Below are positions 55,366 to 64,000 of a DNA stretch of 64,000 nt, one piece after another. The notes under the pieces were generated by a model. That model did no database searches. It was not told the origin of the DNA and was given only the letters and a program-made list of their open reading frames with translations. Made by a program: the position numbers and the translations under genes. Each line of letters starts with the position of its first letter. The first letter of the stretch is position 1. Source of the DNA: Rhyacophila brunnea (lineage: Eukaryota; Arthropoda; Insecta; Trichoptera; Rhyacophilidae); NCBI GenBank assembly GCA_022495005.1, contig JAGYXB010000520.1, forward strand, positions 36,991 through 100,990, read 5' to 3'.

Positions 55366-55808
55366 TTTTTTTTTTTTTTTTAAATTCGTTTATTGAATTC
55401 CTTGCTTTTTCGTACAAGGGTTATTACTTAAGTATTACATTATTCATATTTCATTTACATAATTTACAGTTAAGCACAGTATTGTTAACATAAAGCAAAT
55501 ATAAAATATAAAGAATATTAAAATATGTGTTAAAGTAAAAAGTTTAAGAAAAAAAGGACAGAGATATATAACATATTAAAGTATAAAATATAAAAGAAAA
55601 GAAAAGCATATATAAAAATTTGTGTTAGAGTAATGAGATAAAAATACAGAGATATATAAAATATAAATAATAATAAAGATGTGTTAATTAATGATATAAA
55701 AAGCACAGAAATAATTTTAGTTATTATAACAGAGTAAAATAATAGTATACATTATATTGATATGAGACTGTGAGGGTGTGTGCCTTCTGTGCTGTGTTGT
55801 GTTTGTGT

Positions 55809-58800
55809 TTATGTCCCTCCGTTTACTGTCTTTATTTTTTTGATGGCTTTTGTTAGGTATTCAGTGAATAGTTTTCGTGTTGTTTTGTTGTTTAGTATTT
55901 TGTCTGGTTTTGATAAGTCTATTGTGATGTTTTGCTGGTGGCACTGTACCCCGAGGGTCCACCTTTCTTTCTCAAGTATAGGACAATCGGCCAATATGTG
56001 TTTGACTGTCTGAGACACGACTTCATCGCATGGACAGTGATCGTCGGCTCTCAGTTTAAACCTTTTCAGGTAGGCTCTCATTGCCCCGTGGCCCGTCAGC
56101 ATTTGTGTGAGTTCATGATTGAGTGTGGTGTTGTGTGTGAAGTGTTTTCCTGAGTTTATGTCTGGTATGAATATTTTTGTTGTCGATCCAGTGATGGATT
56201 CAGTGTATCTTTTGTTCCATAGATATGTGGTGTCATCTTCTAATTTCCTCTTTGCGAACGTGAGAGGGAATTTCGTGTAAGTGGTGAGTCTTTTGTCTGT
56301 GGTGGCTTGTTTTGCGTATTTATCTGCCTCTTCGTTTCCGGCTATGCCAATGTGACTCCTTATCCAGATGAACCTGGGGGTGATGTTAATGTTTCTCAGG
56401 AGTGAGCATAATGTCAGGCTGGCTCTTACGAGTGGGTGTGTCGATGAAGGGTTTTGGAGAGCTACAAGACTGGATTGGCTGTCAGAGTATATGATCACCT
56501 CGGTGGGGTGATGTTTGCTGGAATTAACCAGTGTCCAATCGAGGGATTCTCTGATGGCTAGCATTTCTGCCTGAAAAACAGTGCAGTAGCTTTCAAGCCT
56601 TAACTTTCGTTTTGCAATAAATGCTCCACCTTTGTAAACGACAAAGGCTACTTTTTCATCGATGCGGCTGCCGTCTGTGTAGATCTCCAAACCCGTTGCG
56701 TTGTGTTCAGTGAGTGCGCTGTGGTCGGTGGTTTCTGTGTGTTCTATGTTTTCAAGGTGTCTGGTGCCTGGGTGGGGTAGTTCTGTGTAGTGTATTTTGT
56801 TTTCATATGTTCTGTCAGTTGGAAGATGTTTGGGTAAAGTATGTTGCGTTTTTATGCGGTATAGTTCGGCGAGTTGTTGTATTTTTAGGTCTAGAGGGGT
56901 GGTGTTTGCCAGTACTTGGGCGGATGTGAGTGATATGGTCCTGTACCCTTTGCAGATCGAAATTGCAAAGGGACGTTGAGTTGTGTTTATTTTTTTTTGT
57001 ATGGATTTTTTGTGTGTGGCGTTGCTCCAGATGGATGCTGCGTAAGTGATTGTGGGTTCGATTGCTCCCATGTATATAATTCTTAGGACCTCTGGGGAGG
57101 CTCCCCACGTTGCTCGTGCAGCCCTCATGAATCGCTTGCCAATTTGTGTAGCTTTTTTACATGTGTATTCTGTGTGTTTTGAACAGTTAAGGTGTCTGTC
57201 TAGAACTACTCCCAGTATTCTGAATGAGTCAACAAGATCTTTCTTTTGTCCTTTCCATGTAATGTTCGGTGGTTGTATGGTGCGTTTGGACATGAACATA
57301 ATGTGTATTTTGTGTCAGAAAATGTGAGTTTAGTGCTATTTCCCCATTCAAGTGTCCTTTTTAGTATGTCGTTGGTTGTTGTTTCAAGTGTTTGTATGTC
57401 ATCAGCAGCGATCGTGATTAGTACGTCGTCTGCGAATGCTTGTATGTGTGCGTTGTTTGGAATGTTTATTGTGAGAAGATCATTTATGGCAATGTTCCAG
57501 AGGGTTGGTCCGCAGGTTGAGCCTTGTATGCAGCCTGCTGTCTGTTTCCTAACGACCTCCTCTCCTGCGTATCTGAGCGTGACTTGTCTGTCCTGTAAGT
57601 AGCTTCGTATGAGTTTGTAAATGTTGAATGGTGTGGATTTTTGTGCGAGAGAGTGTTTGATGTGGGGCCACCAAGCGTTGTCAAACGCTCCTTGGATGTC
57701 CAAGGAGATGACCACGATTAGTTTTTTTGAATTTAAGTGACCTTTGATTGTGTTGATGGCCGTGGGTAGCGCGTGTTCTGTCGATGTCTGTGGTGTGAAG
57801 CCGTATTGATGTTCGCTGATTTCTTTGTTTTGTGTAAGGTGCCAAAAAGTTCGTTGTATGAGTAGTTTTTCTAAAACTTTTCCAAATACTGGTAGTAGTC
57901 CTATTGGTCTGTAGCGGTTTGTGTCTTTAGTGTCTTTTGCAGGTTTTGGTATTGGCTTTATGATGGCGTGTTTCCAAGTGGTTGGAAAGTGGGAGATGTT
58001 GAGGCATTGGTTGTATAGTGCGTGAATTTCTTCTGGAAACGTGTTAACGAAGTGTGTGCAAATGTCTGCTGTCAAATGATCGTGTCCTGGTGCCTTTTTC
58101 GAGCTCATGTTGTGAACGATTGTTTTGATTTCGTGAAGTGTAAATTAGGGGTCGTCTTCAGTGTTAGGAAGGATGTGCTCGGAAGAATTTCTAGTCATGC
58201 TCTGTGTTTGTGTGTCGGAATTGGGATCGTCATCGGGGAAAAACTTTTTTGTGAGGGCTTCAGCCGAGTCACGTGCTGTGATGTGTTGGTGTCCGTTTGT
58301 GCTGAGAGTAGTAGGTGGTTCTCTTGGGTTGGTGATTTTGATGGTTTTGTGTAGTGATGACCATGCTGTTTGCGAAGTTTGGTTGCCGTAGAAAGTTTTT
58401 ATGCTTTTGATCTTTGCTTCATCAATGGATCTTTTGTATGTGTCTCTTTGTGTGATGTACGTGTTGAGTTTTTCCGGACGTGTGATGTGGCTGGCATTTT
58501 GTAGTTTCCGCTTAGCTGTTAGTGTTGCTCGTTTGATCTCTGTGAGTTGGTTGGTCCACCAGATTGGTCTTTTCCTTGTTGAGTGTTGTGTTCTTTGAGG
58601 GAGTGATTGGTTGCATGCGTTTTTAATGGCAGCTGTCATGTTGTCTGTGATAATGTCTAGTTCGTGTGGGTAATTGGCGGAGTGAATTGAGTGTAAGTTA
58701 ATGTTTAGTTCTGTCATGTGGAACCGAAATGCTTCTTCCACTTCAGTCCAGTTTCTGTTTTCGTTGATAATGTATTTGTATGTTGATTCTGAGTGTGTGT

Positions 58801-59539
58801 ATGGCTGGGACGTTTCCGTGTAAGTGAAGATTATGGGTTTGTGGTCAGATATGGGATTGTGTTGTGGTTGCACTGTCCAGTTGATGATTTTATCGGTTGT
58901 TTTAGGTGTTGAAACTGTAATGTCGATGAATGAAGTGATGTGGGTTTGCTCCCGCCATGTGTTGTACGTAGGTGTGTGTCCCTCATTTATTATATCCCAA
59001 CCGCAGCTGGCTAGACAGGTTGATAACTCTTCTCCTCTTTTATCATTTTTTGGGCTGCCCCACCAGTGACTTTTTGCATTCACATCGCCTCCAATGATGA
59101 CCTCAGTTCCAGTGCTGGCAAGTTGGACTATTTTGTTTGTCGTTTGGGAAAGTATGGCTGATGGAGAAATGTAGATGGATCCGATAATGAGTGTGGATTT
59201 TTCAGTAGCCAATGTGACGAAGGCATGATGTGTGTCAGAGATGTCGTTTCGGAATATGACTTTTAGCTTGGAATTGGTAGTGGCGATAACAGCTTTGCAT
59301 GGGTTGTCACTGCTACCTGTAGTTTGATATATTTTGAAATTTTTTGGAGCTGTGAGAACGCCTGTTGCACCAACATATGGTTCTTGTAGTAGTAATATGT
59401 CATATTCTGATGCGTTGCTCAGTAGATGGTCTGTGGCATTTCGACATCTCTGGAGGTTTTGTTGACAGAATGTTATGTCTATTGTGTGGTGGGTGTTGTT
59501 GTTATGTCTATCCTTGTTATGGCTATCCTTATCATCCAT
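55809..59539 (-). pseudogene. LINE-2 ORF2: endonuclease, reverse transcriptase, RNase H
   Basis: Starts MDDKDSHNKDRH at 59539, overlapping the ORF1 stop by 8 bases. APE endonuclease: LLLQEPYVG, IIGGDVNAKSHWWG, SFIDITV and SDHKPI (59.5-58.8 kb). A TAA at 58145-58147 replaces one codon before FTLHEI. The RT follows with KKAPGHDHLT, HQYGFTPQTSTEHAL, SLDIQGAFDNAWW, GCIQGSTCGP and catalytic FADDVL (58.1-57.4 kb). A frameshift near 57300 leads to a 496-residue frame holding RAARATWGASPEV, RNase H (IYTDGS, FQAEMLAIRESL, IYSDSQSSL, GNEEADKYA) and a C-terminal Cys/His block HCPCDEV...HILADCPI. The enzyme nicks target DNA and copies element RNA. Confidence 0.92.
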
Positions 59540-60717
59540 AGTTGGTTTTTTGTTTTGTAAGTTCTGTCATTTTATAGTAGAGTGGACAGCTTTTGCTCGT
59601 TGCTTTGTGGTTGAAGATCTTCTTGTTGCTTGTAAAGCAGTTCCAACATTTTTGTGAGTTCAGATCGTCTTTCTTTGAGCATTCATTTGACTTGTGTTCC
59701 CCGGCACAGTGCATGCACCTGCATTTGTTTTTGCAGCACTTTTCTGCCTTGTGGCCATATCCCTGGCACTTGTAGCACTGCAATGGCGTGCAATTGTCTT
59801 CGACGTGTACTCTTTGAAAACCTATGTTTATTCGGCCTTGGTTTAGAGCCTCTCGTCTGACGGTGTGGTCCACCATGAGAAAAACATTCTTTAAATTGTC
59901 ATGTTTGTAATTTCGTGTCGTTTTTATCAGTTTGATTTGGTCTTCTGGTTCCTTGTCACCTATAACCTCGGACAGTGCTTCGTTTTGTAAAAGCATTGTC
60001 TTGATTATTTCGCTGTCTTCAATGTCTTTATTTACTCCCTTGAGTACGATGACCGGAGACAATTTTTGACCCTCGCTTGCCTTGAGTAATCCGTTGGTAG
60101 CGTCTGGGATTGTTTTGAGTAGATTTTCTGCATCTTTCCTGGTTTCGCAGTTGATAACAACGCTACTGTTTTTGGTTGCGTACATGTTACTTACTGAGAT
60201 TTTGAGATTGGATGGATTAATGTTTTTCTTAATTGATCCTTTGATGGTTTCAGAGCAGTCCTTCCCATTTACTGATTACAGCAAACGTGCGATTGTTGGT
60301 GGTAGGTGGAATGTGGTTCGGTACTTTTTTGATTATGTCGGAGTATTTAGGAAGAGACTTAGGTTCAGAATTTATTTTGTCTACACGTTCGTTTATTTTA
60401 GCGATTTGACTTTCAATTCTTTGTAGCGTAGCAACGATGACGGGGTCTTGTTTGATTTTTTGTTTGTCACCAGCAGTTTGTGTATCCGAACTCAAAATTG
60501 CCTCCGAAATTTCAGTGATCGCTTTTATGATTTCTGGTGATTTAGTTTTTTTTGATATAAACTGACATAATCGTATTATTTTTTCATCACGTGATTCATT
60601 ATGATCATCTTTGTCCTCTGAATTCAATGGCGAAATAGGCAAAGTCTCTTTACCTGCGTTTTTGCTTGGCGAACGCTGTGTGCGCATTGAACGATCAAAG
60701 GGGCTCGCGGACTCCAT
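59532..60717 (-). pseudogene. LINE-2 ORF1: gag-like protein with three zinc knuckles, frameshifted
   Basis: The first part (60717-60250) starts MESASPFDRSMRTQRSPSKN and is hydrophilic. A frameshift between about 60250 and 60190 leads to the second frame (60185-59532), with LSPVIVLKGVNKDIED and DNLKNVFLMVDHTVRREAL of the PRE_C2HC type, then three Cys clusters: CYKCQGYGHKAEKC, CRCMHCAGEHKSNEC and CWNC...HKATSKSC. The protein binds element RNA and escorts it to the nucleus and to telomere repeats in related elements. It ends TGA at 59532-59534, overlapping ORF2's ATG. Confidence 0.88.
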
Positions 60718-61030
60718 AATGTGTTTTTTTTCCTAATATTTGGGTTGCGCCTAATATAAAAATACTAGGCAATCGGGCGTACTTATACTCGTTTGACGTT
60801 TTGAAGTGTCATTGTTGAAAATAGTGACAACGTTTCAAACTTTATACCACTGTTATTGTGTTATTACACCACGGTGGCAAAAAAATTCACTACCACGAAC
60901 GTATTGTGTAGGTTTCTTATGTATATTAAACTTTGCTTGCCCATTAAAGACTTTTTTCTCACTTAGAAAAATATTTTTGTTAGACACTTCGTAGACGCGT
61001 GCGGTCAGTACAATAGTGCAGAGAAAAACA
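60718..61030 (-). other. LINE-2 5' untranslated region
   Basis: The region lies between the ORF1 start and TTAGG repeats. On the minus strand it begins TTGTTTTTCTCTGCACTATT and has no TATA box, as expected for a LINE with an internal promoter. Confidence 0.6.
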
Positions 61031-61031
61031 A

Positions 61032-61068
61032 GGTTAGGTTAGGTTAGGTTAGGTTAGGTTAGGTTAGG
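61032..61068 (+). repeat. TTAGG repeat joining LINE-1 copy B and LINE-2
   Basis: Seven to eight TTAGG units separate the poly(A) of LINE-1 copy B (as T, 61069-61086) from the 5' end of LINE-2 (about 61030). Both LINEs point the same way. Confidence 0.95.
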
Positions 61069-64000
61069 TTTTTTTTTTTTTTTTTTATATGGGAGTTGCA
61101 TTTATTATTGACCTTGCTTATTATGTACAAGGTTTGTAGATCTTCAATTGGAGTTTTCTTTATTTATAAGCCTTTATTTTTTAACTATATAGTGTTGGGA
61201 TCAGGAGGGATATTCTACTGTGGGTCTTAACAGGAACTTCTCCGCATTTGCTCTTGTGAAGAGGAAACCACAGAAAACTCTTCAGGAGAAGACGGACTGT
61301 TGACAGAAATCACCAGGCCTTCCGTTTCACTTGAAGAGTGTTCGGCATTTTGTGTCCTGGCTTTGTTTATTTTGCCAATATCCTGCACTATTTTGACCAT
61401 GTATGATACTACCTTTCGTGTTAGTTCCTTGTAAACTATCACGGATCCGATGTCACATAGGTCTTCATCTAGACTCCTGCATCACGCCTCCAGCTGCTGT
61501 CTTTGGAAGCTGAAAATGGGGCAATGCATAAAAAGATGAGGGACATCTTGAGGGGTCATATCATCATACGGGCAGCTGTCGATCTCGGAGAGCTTAAATC
61601 GATGCAGGTAGCTCATGAACCCACCGTGACCCGTGAGGAATTGTGTGAGTTCAAAGCCAACTTCCTGCATTCTCCTGAAATCAAAGGCATGGAAAATAGT
61701 TGGGAAAAACATTTTAGTAATATTTCCTGTCGTTTCTTTCAAATATCGATCATTCCAGAGTTGAAGGGTCCTGCTTTTTATTTTCCTCTTGGCAAAACTG
61801 AGCGGAAATTTGGAAAAATCTGGGGCCGTCTTTTTAAGAGTAGCCTCTCGAGCCTTTTTGTCCGCTTTTTCATTTCCTAGGATTCCGCAGTGACCCCTTA
61901 TCCAGCCGATGTGCACGTTCTGTTTTCTGCATCGTAGTTCCTGGATATCAGTTTTAATGTCCATGACAATAGGATTGATCGAATTTCGGTCCGTTATTGC
62001 ATGGACGCCTGATTTGCAGTCTGTCAAGATCGTTATTTGTTTCCATCTGTTTGGTGATTTCTTCAGAACGTAGCTCAAAGCTTCTCGGATCGCCAGGAGT
62101 TCCGCCTGAAACACTGAGCAGACGTCGTCGAGTTTGATCTTTCTCGACGGCAACTCTCACGCCATCATAAGGTACAAATGCTGCACCCACTTTGCCGTTC
62201 AAGAGACTGCCATCAGTGAAGATTCTCAGCTCATTCTGCGTTGCCTCAGGCAGAGTCTGATCATAGTATCCATGGTCAATGCGGTTGCGTTCCGAGGGAT
62301 GAGGGAGTGAGAAAAAGTCTTCGGTTCCCTGGTAGACTCTGTCTTGCGGCAAGTCCTGCAGGGTGAGAGTTTTCTTTACCTCATATGCTTCTGCAAGCTG
62401 CTTGATCCTCAGGTCAAGTGGCATGAAGCCGCTCAAGACCTGAGCAGAAACTAGAGAGATCGTTCTGTATCCTTTGCAAGATCTAATGGCAATTTGTCTT
62501 TAAATGGAGTTCAGTTTCTTACGGTTGACTTTTTTCTTTACCGCGTCCGCCCACACGCTGGAAGCGTACGTTATCAGAGGCTCGACAGCACCTAAATATA
62601 TTTGCTGCATAACCCCCGGCGACGCACCCCATGTGGGTTTGGCGGCTCTGATCAATTTGTTCGTGATGCTTGCGGCTTTTTTACAAATGTTGTCGACGTG
62701 TTTGGACCAGTTAAGGTGGCGATCTATGGTAAGACCGAGAACCTTAAAGTGATCCACGTATTTAAGTTGAACTCCGTTCATGTAAATGTTTGGCTGTCGG
62801 TCCTTTTTTCTGGTAATATACATCGCGTTAGTTTTGTCTTCTGCAAATTGTAGTTTGGCTTTAGAGCCCCATGATGTGATGAATTTCAACGCCTTGTCAG
62901 TCATATTTTCAAGCTCTGTCGTATTGTTGGCTGTAGCAATCAATAGCAGGTCATCCGCAAATGCTCTCAGTTCAGTTCCAGGGCCCAAGTCCTCCTGAAG
63001 TACATCATCTAAGATGTAATTCCAAAAGCTCGGTCCGCAAGATGATCCCTGAACGCATCCTTTGGTCGTAACCTTCTGGAGCGTGGCATCAAAATGTGAC
63101 AGTATGACTTTCCTTTGTTGATGATAGCTCTTCACTAGCGTAAACAAGTTCCGAGGGCACTTCTTGCTTCTCAGCTGGCACATTAGAAATGGCCACCAAG
63201 CATTATCAAAGGCTCCTCTGATGTCAAGCGAGATTGCTATGATCATCTTCTTGTCTTGCAGCGCAGTCCTGATTTCGTTGACTGAAGCGTTCAGAGCGTC
63301 TTCTGTTGATTTCTGGGGCGTAAAACCATATTGCTTGTGACTCAACTTACCTGTTCGATGAAAATGCCAGTTTATCCGATTTATCATCAGCTTTTCCAGT
63401 ACTTTTCCAAATACTGAAATGAGGCCGATCGGTCAGTAGGACTTGATGTCTTGAAGGTCGTCTTTTCCCGGCTTGGGAATGACAACAACCCTCGCTATTT
63501 TCCATTGAGCTGGAAAGTGGCTCACTCTGAGACATGCGTTATACATACCCAATACTTATGACCTATCCACGTTGAAGAAATGAAGGCAAATGTCGGCGGT
63601 GAAGTGATCTTCTCCGGGTGCCTTATGTGGACTTATGTTTGAAACTATATCCTCGATCTCTTCTTCAGTGAATATCGGGTCGTTTGGGGTGTAGGGTAGA
63701 ATTTCCGCCATACGTCTGATGTTAATCTGTTCGTTGGTTTCATTTTGTATGGTGTCGTCCGGGAAAAACTTATCCAATAGGCGCTGAGCGGATTCTTCAG
63801 CCGAAGCTAAATACTCGTCGCCATCTTTGAGCGTCGCTGGTGGAGTAGTCTTTCTTCGGTTTACCAGAACTCTGTGAATTGCAGACCAAGCGGTTTCTCT
63901 TGTCTGTGATGCGCATTAATTTTTCCAAGACTCGATTTTGGTTTTCGCAATTGCATCTTTATAAGTTTGTTTCGCTTCAAGATATTCCGGAAGCGTTTTG
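61069..64000 (-). mobile_element. LINE family 1, copy B, continuing past the window end
   Basis: Poly(A) at 61069-61086 joins TTAGG repeats. The 3' untranslated region (to about 61480) has the CCTTG/CAAGG hairpin at 61112-61132. ORF2 extends to the window edge. It is nearly identical to copy A, and contains the uninterrupted site (about 62680-62700) where copy A carries a DNA transposon. Confidence 0.92.
61482..64000 (-). pseudogene. LINE-1 copy B ORF2 (RT and RNase H), partial, broken
   Basis: Reading from the window edge: AWSAIHRVL, then DKFFPDDT, HKAPGEDHFTADICLHFF (63777-63556, stop at 63556), RT blocks KQYGFTPQKSTEDAL, SLDIRGAFDNAWW, GCVQGSSCGPSFWN and catalytic FADDLLL (63387-62500), a stop at about 62500, TDGSLLNGKVGAAF (62436-61954), then after a frameshift near 62150 AELLAIREALSY, TDCKSGVHAI, GNEKADKK and the C-terminal CPYDDM..HLFMHCPI block (to 61482). 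At least two stops and one frameshift. The endonuclease domain lies outside the window. Confidence 0.9.

Larger units (their letters stand above)
55366..61030 (-). mobile_element. LINE family 2, near full length, between TTAGG repeats
   Basis: About 5.66 kb on the minus strand: a 5' untranslated region (61030-60718), ORF1 (60717-59532), ORF2 (59539-55809), a 3' untranslated region and poly(A). TTAGG units flank both ends: 61032-61068 at the 5' side and 55341-55365 at the 3' side. A 20-base block ending in a CCTTG/CAAGG hairpin (55400-55419) lies just before the poly(A). Only a few lesions (one frameshift in ORF1, one stop and one frameshift in ORF2) suggest recent activity. Clade by domain order: I/R1-like, APE endonuclease plus RNase H. 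Confidence 0.9.

Noticed and set aside
61503..61880. Plus-strand 125-codon ORF, present also at 49314-49691
   Set aside because: It is the antisense shadow of the LINE-1 RNase H frame, conserved only because the two LINE copies are near-identical.

Overview
The window looks like insect nuclear DNA: AT-rich, full of interstitial TTAGG telomere-type repeats, and carrying intron-containing transposase genes, mariner, PIF/Harbinger, hAT, pogo-type and DIRS elements, APE-type LINEs and tRNA-derived SINEs. Lepidoptera or Hemiptera fit the element mix and the frequent 'TAGGTACCTA' words, but the order cannot be settled from sequence alone. I see no conserved single-copy host gene. Almost every coding signal belongs to a transposable element (TE), and most are broken. 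The exceptions are an apparently intact two-exon HARBI1-type transposase (11138-12486, +) and a two-exon Myb/SANT-like gene (19091-17927, -), which may be the two proteins of one Harbinger-type transposon.

Layout. 1-5 kb: a decayed Harbinger relic, a foldback element with a CCTAA-repeat centre, and a degenerate repeat. 5.08-9.70 kb: a structurally complete DIRS-type tyrosine-recombinase retrotransposon with mutated ORFs. 10-20 kb: a palindromic MITE, HARBI1 gene, tRNA-SINE, LINE 3' fragment, a mariner with two frameshifts, a ~221-bp tandem array interrupted by a MITE, and the Myb/SANT gene. 20.17-23.99 kb: a DNA transposon with 4-bp target duplications. 24-33 kb: solo LTR inside a tRNA-like SINE, two 16-bp minisatellites, pogo-like and hAT relics, a hAT MITE and a hairpin cluster. 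33.7-41.2 kb: a hAT element containing further hAT insertions, dated relative to each other by 8-bp target duplications. 42.5-43.3 kb: relic of a nuclease-fold protein. 43.6-45.6 and 50.5-53.1 kb: two more transposons of the 20-24 kb type. 48.9-53.3, 55.4-61.0 and 61.1-64.0 kb: LINEs, all on the minus strand, all with their poly(A) end joined to TTAGG repeats.

The strongest observations: (1) three independent DNA transposons share a transposase with an [WY]SD..(5 aa)..QK/RN signature, 4-bp AT-rich target duplications and termini starting CG, and one has a paralogous empty site in this same window; (2) a telomere-like array of two LINE families separated by TTAGG repeats; (3) two SINE families whose 3' ends match two different LINEs present here, suggesting LINE-driven SINE mobilisation; (4) a stack of hAT insertions including two at one target site; (5) foldback elements with telomere-type repeats in the loop.
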